Shown here: piece after piece, positions 36,555 through 44,908 of the stretch
Layout: each line of letters starts with the position of its first letter
How positions within the stretch are numbered: the first letter of the stretch is position 1
Source: Hahellaceae bacterium
GTDB lineage: Bacteria; Pseudomonadota; Gammaproteobacteria; Pseudomonadales; Oleiphilaceae
DNA length: 64,000 nucleotides
Direction of reading: 5' to 3'
NCBI GenBank assembly: GCA_024234505.1
Contig: JACKOD010000004.1
Coordinates: 638,419 to 702,418 of the forward strand
Made by a program: the position numbers and the translations under genes
The notes under the pieces: generated by a model
What the model saw: the letters and a program-made list of their open reading frames with translations, nothing else
What the model was told of the DNA's origin: nothing
The model's database searches: none

Positions 36555-39500
36555 CTAGTCCAGATCCGGATCTATAGTTTTACCATCGCGAATCAGCTCA
36601 TAAATTACATCGACCAATGCCGTCATGCCCTGGCGGTCTGATTTAAGCACTTGCGTAGCCAGCTTCTGATGACTCGACAAGGCACGAACCACGGCTTGTT
36701 GTACCGCACCAGGCAAGTTGCCTTTCATGGCTTGCTCGCGGGTGTTGCTTTCAACCTGTGCCATCACTACATCGCTTTCACTGGCAATCGACTTGATCTG
36801 GTTGACAAAGGCCACCTGATCTTGAATCGGTGTCGCTTCTCCGAACAGGCTGTTAAGCCGTTCAATGATTTCTTTCACAAATTTAGGCTTGTCACCTGCG
36901 CCGCTGCCACCTCCTGGGCCGACTGGCTCTAACACTGGCTTTTCTTCCTCTTCAACCGGTTCGACAGTACGTCCTTTAATATCAAAGCCTGTAAGCACCA
37001 AACCTTTCAAATCTACCGTCTCAGGTGTTTCATTGTGCAGGCGCTTTTGTAGCAGCTTGGCAAAGGCCGCAAAGTTCTCAAGCTCCGGATCGCCAAAATC
37101 AATCAGTTGGGCGACATAAGAATACGTTCGGCAGAACCGCCCAAGGTCTGATTTAAAGCCCAGTAACGAGGTAATCTGTTCGGCGTATTCATCCTGATGA
37201 TGGTCGGCAGATTTCATCCCAGCTTCATCCCCTTGAGCGCGTGCTTTCTCGAAGGCCGCTTCCCATGTTGCCATCGCGTCGCGGAGCATTTTCATCTTGT
37301 CATTGTAAAGGCGGGTAGCACCTTCTGTGGCTGCATATAACGCTTTGTGTTGCGGAGCCTGCGCGTGGGTAATGTCGCGGATGGTTTTGAAGCGTGCCTC
37401 TTTGAAAGCGGCTAACTCATTTTCGCTGTAAAGACTGTGTTCATCCAGACGCTCTTTGATTTCGTAGACGATATTCAAATCCTGAACATCGTCGATATTT
37501 GCACCATCATCATAGAGTGAGAAGGCATACCGAACGTTTTCGGGATCATTCACAAAGTCGATGATGAACACTTCGTCTTTGCCCGGTGCCATACGGTTCA
37601 AGCGAGAGAAGGTTTGTACAATCTCAACATGGTTGGCGATCTTCTTATCCACATACATGGCCACCAGTTTGGGTTGGTCGAAGCCGGTCTGGAATTTATC
37701 GGCAACCAGCATCACCCGATATTCAGGGCGGTCAAAAGCAAAGCGTAGATCCTGCCCTTGCACATCCGGGTTCATGCTTTGTTCGGTGAATTCTTCATTC
37801 TCGTCAACAATGAACACATCATCTTTGAATGTCTCATCACCATTGTGCATCACTTGTTTTCCGGTCATTTTTCCGGAAAAGGCGACCAATGTCTTAATGA
37901 AGCCGTATTCAGAGTGCTGTTCAATATAGCGATCAAACGCCTTCTTATAACGAATCGCCGCAGCACGTGAGCTGGTAACAACCATGGCCTTTGCCTTACC
38001 GTCTAGACGGTGCGCCACGTTTTTAGAAAAATGCTCAACAATGAATTGGACTTTTTGGGTGACATTGGTCGGATGCAATGCCATCCACTGGGCTAAAGCA
38101 CGTTTTGCGGCCTTGCCACTGACTCGTTTACTGTCCTCTAGCTGTTTAGACAGATTAAAGGCGGTTTGATAAGGCACGTAGCCTTTTAATACATCCAGAA
38201 TAAAGCCTTCTTCAATCGCCTGTCGCATGGTGTACTTGTGGAAGGCTTCGGGTGGATTCTTTTTAGATACCGGATTTGACGTGTCTTCTGGGCGGCCAAA
38301 CAGCATTAAGGTGGCATGTTTAGGCGTTCCCGTAAACGCAAAGTAACTGATGTTGTCTGGACGAGCACGGGATTTTTGCAGTTGCTCAAGCAGTTCATCG
38401 ACCGTCATGTTGGACATCTTGCCCTGACCACTCATCCCCAACGCGGTTTGCAACTTCGCCGCCGCGGTGCCCGTTTGTGAGTTGTGCGCTTCATCAATAA
38501 TCACCGCAAAGCTTTTACCCTTGAGCGCCTTGTCGGTAATGACGGCTTCCATTGCATAAGGAAAGGTTTGGATCGTCACGACCACAATTGGTGTACCATT
38601 AATCAATGCATCTGAAAGCTGTTTGCTCTTGGATTGTGATGACTTCTGACGGTCAATCGCCGCAATGACGCCAAACTGGTGGTCAATTTGTTTCACTGCG
38701 TCCTGAAGCTGGCCATCGAGCACGTTACGGTCGGTCACGATAATCACGCTGTTGAATACAGGGTCGCCATTGTCCCGGCGCAGCTTTACCAGGTCGTGTG
38801 CCGTCCAGGAAATGGTACTGGTTTTACCTGAGCCTGCGCTATGATCAGCCAGGTAGGTCATACCGGCACCGTTCTTTCGGGCATCGGCAATCATGTCATT
38901 CACCGCCGTCCATTGATGAAAGCGCGGAAAGATCAGGGTTTCTTTTTTGGACCAATTACCCTGAATATCCACCACATCCTTTTTCTCGACATACACGAAC
39001 GAATGGAAGATGCGTAACCACGCATCGGGTTGGCACACCGCTTCCCAAAAGTAAGCGACGGGGTATTCCGTGCTGCCATCCGGCTTCTTCTCACCAGGCG
39101 GGTTGCCCGCCCGGCCCTTATGTCCTTTGTTAAATGGCAGGAAGAAGGTATTCACACCATCCAGCTTCGTTGCCATCATGATTTCAGAGTCTGACATGGC
39201 GAAATGGACAACGGCACCGCGCTTGAAGGTTAATAAGGGCTCTTTGCGCTTGGTTTTGGGGTCGAACGGCAAGCGATCCTGGCGATATTGCTCCATCGCC
39301 GCTTCGGCTGATTGGGTGAAATCGGTTTTTAGCTCAACGGTAGCGACGGGGAGGCCGTTGATGAAGAACACCAGATCAATGGCAAATTCCCGCGCAGGGT
39401 GATATTTCAGCTCGGGTACCACACGCAGAATGTTGGCCTTGTAGCGTTTAATTACCGCCTCGTTGCGCTTATCTTCCGGCGCGGTTTCGGTCATTTCGAT

Positions 39501-39797
39501 TAGGCCGCAACCGGCAATAGATAAACCCTGGCGCAATACCTGAACCGTACCCTGTTGCTCAAGCGCCTTCGTGAGGCGCTCCTTTACGACTTCAAGGGTT
39601 TTGGTGCCGTTTAAGCGTTCCAGCTTGCCCCATTTATCCTTCTGGCCGCTGGTCTTTATCCAGGCTTCGAGGTCTTCCGGGTAAAGCGCACATTCGGTAT
39701 CGTAATGCTTGGTTTCCCCCAGTTTCCAGCCTTGTGCTACCAACCGCTCCACAATATAGCGTTGAAAGTGCTTTTCCTGATGAGCAGATGAGTTCAT
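36555..39797 (-). CDS. hsdR: Type I restriction endonuclease subunit HsdR
   Basis: 1080 residues. Motor and nuclease subunit of a type I restriction complex. N-terminal PD-(D/E)xK nuclease with D141 (FAIDLVFFI) and E155/K157 (VATVELKTDF). SF2 translocase with Walker A HSAGSGKTST (about 319-328), DEAH box AVIIDEAHNSQTG, the motif III-like YFAFTGTPKHATL and motif VI VQTFSRLNRMAPG. Helical C-terminus for complex binding. Start overlaps the hsdS stop by 4 bp; the stop is 4 bp before the transposase start. All motifs look intact. Confidence 0.95.
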   Translation of the reverse strand: MNSSAHQEKHFQRYIVERLVAQGWKLGETKHYDTECALYPEDLEAWIKTSGQKDKWGKLERLNGTKTLEVVKERLTKALEQQGTVQVLRQGLSIAGCGLIEMTETAPEDKRNEAVIKRYKANILRVVPELKYHPAREFAIDLVFFINGLPVATVELKTDFTQSAEAAMEQYRQDRLPFDPKTKRKEPLLTFKRGAVVHFAMSDSEIMMATKLDGVNTFFLPFNKGHKGRAGNPPGEKKPDGSTEYPVAYFWEAVCQPDAWLRIFHSFVYVEKKDVVDIQGNWSKKETLIFPRFHQWTAVNDMIADARKNGAGMTYLADHSAGSGKTSTISWTAHDLVKLRRDNGDPVFNSVIIVTDRNVLDGQLQDAVKQIDHQFGVIAAIDRQKSSQSKSKQLSDALINGTPIVVVTIQTFPYAMEAVITDKALKGKSFAVIIDEAHNSQTGTAAAKLQTALGMSGQGKMSNMTVDELLEQLQKSRARPDNISYFAFTGTPKHATLMLFGRPEDTSNPVSKKNPPEAFHKYTMRQAIEEGFILDVLKGYVPYQTAFNLSKQLEDSKRVSGKAAKRALAQWMALHPTNVTQKVQFIVEHFSKNVAHRLDGKAKAMVVTSSRAAAIRYKKAFDRYIEQHSEYGFIKTLVAFSGKMTGKQVMHNGDETFKDDVFIVDENEEFTEQSMNPDVQGQDLRFAFDRPEYRVMLVADKFQTGFDQPKLVAMYVDKKIANHVEIVQTFSRLNRMAPGKDEVFIIDFVNDPENVRYAFSLYDDGANIDDVQDLNIVYEIKERLDEHSLYSENELAAFKEARFKTIRDITHAQAPQHKALYAATEGATRLYNDKMKMLRDAMATWEAAFEKARAQGDEAGMKSADHHQDEYAEQITSLLGFKSDLGRFCRTYSYVAQLIDFGDPELENFAAFAKLLQKRLHNETPETVDLKGLVLTGFDIKGRTVEPVEEEEKPVLEPVGPGGGSGAGDKPKFVKEIIERLNSLFGEATPIQDQVAFVNQIKSIASESDVVMAQVESNTREQAMKGNLPGAVQQAVVRALSSHQKLATQVLKSDRQGMTALVDVIYELIRDGKTIDPDLD

Positions 39798-41080
39798 GCC
39801 GGTTCTCCTCGTAAATCGATCTGTCCTGTGACTGCGGCTGTGATGAAGGCTGAGCGGCGTTCTTTGAGTAGATCGATGCTTTGCTGTGTTTTTGTTAATA
39901 ACGCATCAAGAGATTTAATGGCTTTATCGAGGTAATCTGCTATGAGAGCCTGCTCTGAATGGCTTGGGCAAGGTACCTTCACTTGTCGAAAGTTATTGTA
40001 ACTTAGGTCTTGTCCATCTCTAATGAACATAGATGTAGCCTGTAGGCCCTGGATGTATGTTACTGACTTGAATAAATAGGAAAAATACCCTACATGTGCT
40101 GCTTCTGTAGGTATTAACACTACATATGACGATCGGACACAACCATTCGCCTTGACCCGTTCTATTCCACCTTGAAAGCTTCTCATGCTAATAACAAAAT
40201 CGTTAATATTTGCATGTTTCCTCTTTTCCAGATTTTTCACGGCCTGGGTTACCCTTCTGCTCTCAAGCTCCTGAAACTCTTCAAGAGGAATTACTCCATA
40301 TTTTTGTGTGGCAGATAGATGTTGATCCTTTTCAAACGCGAGTTGCTTACTTTCGCTAAATAGCCGATTCCCAGAAATAACCTCCCAATGCTCCGGCACC
40401 TCACCGATCCAATCAACGTCCGAATCCTTCATCTTCGCACCAGGATTCAGGCCTTTGGTAACAGCATGAGTAATCAGCGCCTGGCGTTTTTCTTTTAGCA
40501 GTTCGATGAAGCGGGTTTTCTTGGTGATCAGGGAGTCGATCCTAGCGGTTTCAGCTTGTGTGCTGTTACGGATTGCGATTTGCTCTTCTACTGGCGGCAA
40601 TGGCATAGGGATACTACCAATACCTTCCCAGTCTGCCCGAGGCATTTTCGCTCCTTCACAAGTCGATTCTATTTTCTGTGTTACATCTGAAGTTAAAAGC
40701 CAACTTTGAAGCAGCTCTGGAAGAATCTTGTCAGGCTGTAATACAAGAAACTCTGTGGAACAAACTCCATCGAAATCAGCAATAAATGCTTTTCTTAGGT
40801 AAGGCCTAAGCTTTCCATACAAAATTTGGCCTTTGGAAAAGACCCCTACAGTAGAGCTGTCAGATTGTCTTGAGTTTCCCTCAGTTGGTGCATATTTCCC
40901 TGATCCTGACTCAATGTCTTCAAGGCCAATATACGTAACGTTTTCGTTAGCATCAGAGGTTCTCTCTGTACGTAATTTTGTGAATCTTTTGATTGGGATA
41001 ATTTCCCAATGCTTTGGCACTGGCTCAATCCATTCAATGCTGGTTTCTTTATATTCTGGGTAGGGTTTGTAATGACTCAT
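39794..41080 (-). CDS. hsdS: Type I restriction-modification specificity subunit HsdS
   Basis: 428 residues. Two target-recognition domains (about 20-150 and 215-375) alternate with conserved helical spacers: PPVEEQIAIRN to LLKEKRQALITHAVTKGL, and SHSEQALIADYLDK to LLKERRSAFITAAVTGQ. Both domains open with a similar DWIGEVPEHWEV or EWIEPVPKHWEI motif. DNA of the recognition domains is clearly more AT-rich than the rest, the usual sign of domain exchange. It sets the sequence recognised by HsdM and HsdR. Overlaps its neighbours by 4 bp on both sides. The recognition sequence cannot be read from this. Confidence 0.94.
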   Translation of the reverse strand: MSHYKPYPEYKETSIEWIEPVPKHWEIIPIKRFTKLRTERTSDANENVTYIGLEDIESGSGKYAPTEGNSRQSDSSTVGVFSKGQILYGKLRPYLRKAFIADFDGVCSTEFLVLQPDKILPELLQSWLLTSDVTQKIESTCEGAKMPRADWEGIGSIPMPLPPVEEQIAIRNSTQAETARIDSLITKKTRFIELLKEKRQALITHAVTKGLNPGAKMKDSDVDWIGEVPEHWEVISGNRLFSESKQLAFEKDQHLSATQKYGVIPLEEFQELESRRVTQAVKNLEKRKHANINDFVISMRSFQGGIERVKANGCVRSSYVVLIPTEAAHVGYFSYLFKSVTYIQGLQATSMFIRDGQDLSYNNFRQVKVPCPSHSEQALIADYLDKAIKSLDALLTKTQQSIDLLKERRSAFITAAVTGQIDLRGEPA

Positions 41081-42138
41081 GCCTGACCCCCGTCCTTGTG
41101 TTCAACAAGATTCGACTGGATGCGCTCTCGGGCGACTTCAATGGCGCGATGCAGCCGAGCTCGCAAAACATCTACAGGCGGCAGTTCTACCAGGTATTCC
41201 GCTACCCGAATGGATGAATCTTCGAGTTGCAGGAGTTCAATTTGCTCTTGATCGGCACTGGCACAGAGAATCAGCCCAATCGGGGCTTCTTCGCCTTCTG
41301 CGCGTTCATGCTTATCCAGCCAACGTAAATACAGCTCCATTTGGCCTTTATGCGCTGGGGCAAAGGATTCCAGCTTGAGCTCAATCGCCACCAAGCGGCG
41401 TAAATGGCGATGGTAGAACAGCAGATCCAGATAAAAATCGTCTTTGCCGACGGTCATGCGTTTTTGACGGGCCACGAAGCAAAACCCGCTTCCCATCTCG
41501 ATCAGGAAGGACTCCATTTCACGCAGAATGGCTTCTTCAAGGTCGCGCTCACTCCAGGCGTCTTTCAGTCCTAAAAAGTTGAGCAAATAGGGGTCTCTGA
41601 ATACCAGGTCGGGCGTGACTTTTCCCTCTTTCAGGCTTGCCAGTTCTTGCTTGATGACGACTTCACTGTTTTTTGATAGCGCCGTACGCTCGTACAGCAT
41701 CCCCCCGATTTTGTCGCGCAAAGTGCGGACACTCCAACGTTCATGGGCAGACATTTGCGCATAGAAGTCCCGTGCGAGTGGGTCTTTAATGGGAATAAGA
41801 GCAATAAAGTGTGTCCAGCTTAATTGTCGTATCAGTGATACGACATTGCTTTCATCCGGGAAAATATCGGCAAACTGGATCATACGGCGCAGATTCTTTT
41901 CACTGAAACCGCTGCCATATTCCTGCTCTAATTGTCGTGCCAGTGATACGACAATCTGTGAACCATAGTCGGCGCGCTGATCATTTAGAACTTCGGTTTG
42001 AATACGCTTGCCAATTTTCCAGTAGGTGAGTGTCAACACGCTGTTGGCGTGCGTTGCCAGCTCATTGCGAGCGGAATCAATCAGCGATTTTATTTCAGTG
42101 AACAGGTGATTGTGGTTATGGGGCGATATGGCTGTCAT
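41077..42138 (-). CDS. DUF1016 (YhcG-like) PDDEXK nuclease
   Basis: 353 residues. DUF1016 N-terminal domain (YWKIGKRIQTEVLNDQRADY, then GFSEKNLRRMIQFADIFP) and C-terminal PD-(D/E)xK nuclease domain with D238 (FYLDLLFY) and E253/K255 (VAIELKLE), as in YhcG/RhuM-associated nucleases often found beside type I RM genes. Intact by motif. Sits between the unknown 202-residue gene and hsdS with 4-bp overlaps on both sides, so it is made together with the RM complex. It may add another nuclease activity to the defence block; partner and target are unproven. Confidence 0.88.
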   Translation of the reverse strand: MTAISPHNHNHLFTEIKSLIDSARNELATHANSVLTLTYWKIGKRIQTEVLNDQRADYGSQIVVSLARQLEQEYGSGFSEKNLRRMIQFADIFPDESNVVSLIRQLSWTHFIALIPIKDPLARDFYAQMSAHERWSVRTLRDKIGGMLYERTALSKNSEVVIKQELASLKEGKVTPDLVFRDPYLLNFLGLKDAWSERDLEEAILREMESFLIEMGSGFCFVARQKRMTVGKDDFYLDLLFYHRHLRRLVAIELKLESFAPAHKGQMELYLRWLDKHERAEGEEAPIGLILCASADQEQIELLQLEDSSIRVAEYLVELPPVDVLRARLHRAIEVARERIQSNLVEHKDGGQA

Positions 42139-42743
42139 TGAACAGGATACTCCTGTTCATGCTGTAGATACTCAACCAACACACCATTAACACTTTTTGG
42201 CAGCCCTTGTACAGGTGATGAAAGTCGCACAAAGAGCCGATCCGGCCCAATCAGGATTTTGAATTCATGATTGGCTCCTCGGCCATCACTAACCAACCCT
42301 TTCAGTTCGGCTTGCAGCCTGTTAGCTGCATTCACCATCTTATCGTTGGTTGATTGTCGGTTGCGTGACTCGGCTACTTCCGCCCGCAATGCTTCTATTT
42401 CAAGGAGCAGTTTGAAAGCTCTCTCAGAAGTTTCTGGCACTGAGTAGGCAATCATGAAGGAGTTCACGAGGCTCCGAAGTAGCCCGGCTGTGTCGTGGTT
42501 ATTGACGACAGACATGACGGCAAATTGATCGAGTCTTTCAATAGGGGTTTCCATGAACCGCTCGACTCCCATACCTTTCGCAATTTCGGCAAACAATACG
42601 GTCAACGTTTTTCGGCGTTCAGACTCATTCATCTCCTGCCCGGTAAAGGAACTGCCCAGTTCACAACGAAAACGACCAGTCATTGCCATCTCAACCCGCT
42701 CTGCAACCAGTTGGTTTAGCTGGTCTTTCATAGATTCCTTCAT
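42135..42743 (-). CDS. Unknown protein embedded in the RM operon
   Basis: 202 residues, not recognised. It starts MKESMKDQLNQLVAERVEMA, lies directly after hsdM with an ATGA overlap, and overlaps the DUF1016 start by 4 bp. Soluble; a central helical region (LLLEIEALRAEVAESRN, about 110-150) could form a coiled coil; the C-terminus is beta-rich (FKILIGPDRLFVRLSSP). No DNA-binding motif, nuclease motif, signal or membrane segment was seen. Position suggests an accessory or regulatory subunit of the RM/nuclease module; that is inference only. Confidence 0.85.
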   Translation of the reverse strand: MKESMKDQLNQLVAERVEMAMTGRFRCELGSSFTGQEMNESERRKTLTVLFAEIAKGMGVERFMETPIERLDQFAVMSVVNNHDTAGLLRSLVNSFMIAYSVPETSERAFKLLLEIEALRAEVAESRNRQSTNDKMVNAANRLQAELKGLVSDGRGANHEFKILIGPDRLFVRLSSPVQGLPKSVNGVLVEYLQHEQEYPVQ

Positions 42744-44767
42744 TCTGTGGCAACCTCCGCCAGAAGTGCGGCGATTTCCCTTTCAACCTCTTTTAATTCA
42801 GCATCAATGTCATGCAGTTTGCGCGGCGGCTGGTATTGATAAAAAAAGCGGTTGAAGTTGATTTCATATCCTACTCGACCCAGTTGCTTGTCTTTGTCAT
42901 CGATAAACGATTCATCAATATAGGCATCAGGCACATGGGGTAACACTTCACGGGCAACGTAATCCTGAATGGATTCCAGGTACGGCACGTTTTCATAATC
43001 GGTTAAATCCGTATCCGGAACGATATTTCCTTCGGCATCGGTTACTGGTTCGGCATCAGGATCTTTTTTACCGAATGCCGCAAGCAAGGCAGTCGTAAAC
43101 GTCTTGTTGGCTTTGATCTTGAGAGCCTTTGCCTCTGGTGATTTCACGACTTCTTTGGTAAAGGTATCCGCCCAGCTGTATTCCTTCGATTCGCCAAGGT
43201 GTGATTTGATCGCTTCACGCCAGTAGGCTTGATGCTCAGGAGTTAGTTTCTGCCAGGTGTCTGTTGATTCCAAAGTAGACAAACCTTGCTCGTCGATTTG
43301 AATCGTCATCCGCAGTGGGCGCAACACTTTCACACGACGATATCCAAATACCCGGTAATCGACCATTTTAGAAAGACCTTCGTTTTCGGCAGCCGCATAA
43401 ATGTCCAAAATCTGGCGGCGCTGATCATCGCTCACAATCCGGCGCTTGTTGCCTTCATTCTTGATAGGCGTCCACAGACTGGTGGCATTGATAAGCTGAA
43501 CTTTGCCTTTGCGGTTATCGGTTTTCTTGTTGGATAAAATCCAGAGGTACGTTGCGATATTGGTTCTAAAGAAAATATCGGTGGGTAGCGCGACAATGGC
43601 TTCAATAAGGTCATTCTCCAGCAGCCAACGGCGAATTTCAGATTCACCAGAGCCCGCTCCACCATTGAATAACGGAGAGCCAGATAACACAATGGCAGCC
43701 CGCCCACCGCCATTTATTGGTAATTCTAGCTTACTGGCCAGGTGCATCAAAAACAGCATGGAACCATCATTAATACGGGGCAGACCTGGTCCAAAGCGGC
43801 CTAATTCACCTTGCTTGTGTTCTCGCTCAACGGCAGTTTTATCCTTCTCCCATTTTTTACCAAATGGAGGATTGGACAAACAGTAGTGAAAACGCTCTCC
43901 AGAAAATCGATCATTTGAGAGCGTGCTACCCTGAAGGATGTTTTTGGATAAATCCCGGCCCGGATCTGACTCAAGGCGACGAATGAGCATACCCGCAACA
44001 CAAACCGCATGGGTTTCTGGTTCAAGCTCCTGTCCATGAGGAACCAGTACGGGAGGGATTTTGTAATGGCTGCCATAATCGGCAACGTGGTTCATGGCAT
44101 CGGTCAAAAATCCGCCCGTCCCACATGTAGGATCGTACAAGGTTCGTATCAAACCTGGGCTTTCCTCAAACAGTGCGTCGTCAGGATCAAGTAAAAGAGC
44201 CGTTGCCAAATGTACGATGTCGCGGGGCGTCATGAAGTCTTCCGCCCCCTCATTGACCTCAGCACCAAAACGACGAATCAGATGCTCATAGATGTTACTC
44301 ATCACCCGATCTGGCACTGTTTTGGGGTGCAAATCAATGCCTGCGAAGTTTTTGCAAATGGTGTAAAGCAACCCGGCCTTATCCAGCCTGATTACCGTAT
44401 TGCCAAATTCGAACTCTTCAAAAATCGCTCTGGCGTTATCTGAAAACAGTGAAATGTAATCTTCGAGGTTCCGGCGAGTCTTCGTGCTACCGAGAGTAGA
44501 AAGGGAATATTCAGAGGTATTGTAAAAAGGGTAACCCGCTGTTTGGCGCAAGATAGGCTCAAGCTCAATTCCAGCATCTTTGAAGTTGTTGTGTGCTTCT
44601 CTTACCGCATCTCTTGTAGATTCAAGGGCACACTCCAACCTGCGCAATAAGGTAAAGGGCAGAATAATCTTGCCAAAATCGGTGTGCTTAAAATCCCCCC
44701 AAAGGTCTTCTGCGTTCTTCCAGATAAAATCAGCTTGCGAAGCAGCCGAACCAGCGAATTCTGACAT
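42740..44767 (-). CDS. hsdM: Type I restriction-modification DNA methyltransferase HsdM
   Basis: 675 residues from ATG 44767, chosen for GGAGG 7 bases upstream; an in-frame start at 44794 is poorer and would lie in the promoter. N6-adenine methyltransferase with an N-terminal helical domain (DFIWKNAEDLWGDFKHTDFG), SAM motif I DPTCGTGGF (212-220) and catalytic motif IV NPPFG (299-303). Works with HsdS to modify, and with HsdR to restrict. First gene of the eight-gene transposon operon, behind a strong promoter and two 12-bp repeats. Confidence 0.95.
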   Translation of the reverse strand: MSEFAGSAASQADFIWKNAEDLWGDFKHTDFGKIILPFTLLRRLECALESTRDAVREAHNNFKDAGIELEPILRQTAGYPFYNTSEYSLSTLGSTKTRRNLEDYISLFSDNARAIFEEFEFGNTVIRLDKAGLLYTICKNFAGIDLHPKTVPDRVMSNIYEHLIRRFGAEVNEGAEDFMTPRDIVHLATALLLDPDDALFEESPGLIRTLYDPTCGTGGFLTDAMNHVADYGSHYKIPPVLVPHGQELEPETHAVCVAGMLIRRLESDPGRDLSKNILQGSTLSNDRFSGERFHYCLSNPPFGKKWEKDKTAVEREHKQGELGRFGPGLPRINDGSMLFLMHLASKLELPINGGGRAAIVLSGSPLFNGGAGSGESEIRRWLLENDLIEAIVALPTDIFFRTNIATYLWILSNKKTDNRKGKVQLINATSLWTPIKNEGNKRRIVSDDQRRQILDIYAAAENEGLSKMVDYRVFGYRRVKVLRPLRMTIQIDEQGLSTLESTDTWQKLTPEHQAYWREAIKSHLGESKEYSWADTFTKEVVKSPEAKALKIKANKTFTTALLAAFGKKDPDAEPVTDAEGNIVPDTDLTDYENVPYLESIQDYVAREVLPHVPDAYIDESFIDDKDKQLGRVGYEINFNRFFYQYQPPRKLHDIDAELKEVEREIAALLAEVATE

Positions 44768-44784
44768 TGTGGCCTCCAACCATC

Positions 44785-44842
44785 TTTTGCACAAAACAGT
44801 ATATTATGCAGTGGAGTGCTGTCAACCAGGTTTTGCACAAAA
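44785..44842. repeat. Paired 12-bp repeats bracketing the hsdM promoter
   Basis: TTTTGCACAAAA occurs at 44785..44796, over the predicted start point, and at 44831..44842, just upstream of the -35. Same orientation, 46 bp apart. The layout is that of a paired operator; the binding protein is unknown and no typical regulator gene is in the element. Confidence 0.65.
44798..44825 (-). promoter_or_regulatory. Promoter of the transposon operon
   Basis: Minus-strand TTGACA (perfect -35), 16-bp spacer, TATACT (5 of 6). Transcription would start around 44791, 24 bases before hsdM. It is the only good promoter seen for the eight-gene block. Confidence 0.75.
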
Positions 44843-44876
44843 GAGAAGTGATGCTATTTTAGATTGGATTTTTTAA

Positions 44877-44900
44877 TCCAACCTCAGATTGCAAATAGCC
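44877..44900. repeat. Right terminal inverted repeat
   Basis: Ends TGCAAATAGCC; its reverse complement matches 31146..31169 at 21 of 24 bases. Just inside lies a perfect palindrome, TTGGATT-TTTT-AATCCAA (44864..44881), the counterpart of the smaller palindrome at the left end. Confidence 0.92.
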
Positions 44901-44908
44901 GTTCAATA
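44901..44908. repeat. Right target-site duplication
   Basis: GTTCAATA, identical to 31138..31145 and directly outside the right inverted repeat. Confidence 0.93.

Larger units (their letters stand above)
31146..44900. mobile_element. ISL3-type transposon carrying type I RM and Hachiman defence genes
   Basis: A 13,755-bp unit bounded by inverted repeats that begin GGCTATTTGCA at both ends (21 of 24 outer bases identical) and flanked by a perfect 8-bp duplication, GTTCAATA. It interrupts a DUF1329 gene, and removing it restores the frame exactly. Eight minus-strand genes fill it: hsdM, an unknown gene, DUF1016, hsdS, hsdR, ISL3 transposase, hamA, hamB. The transposase lies in the middle, with 4 bp and 1 bp to its neighbours, leaving no room for its own IS ends. 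The mobile unit is therefore the whole block. Boundaries are seen directly; mobilisation by this transposase is inferred from the ISL3 family's known 8-bp duplications. Confidence 0.92.

Noticed and set aside
31146..44900. Integrative element or prophage-type genomic island
   Set aside because: No integrase, tRNA target or phage genes; the ends are transposon-type inverted repeats with an 8-bp duplication.
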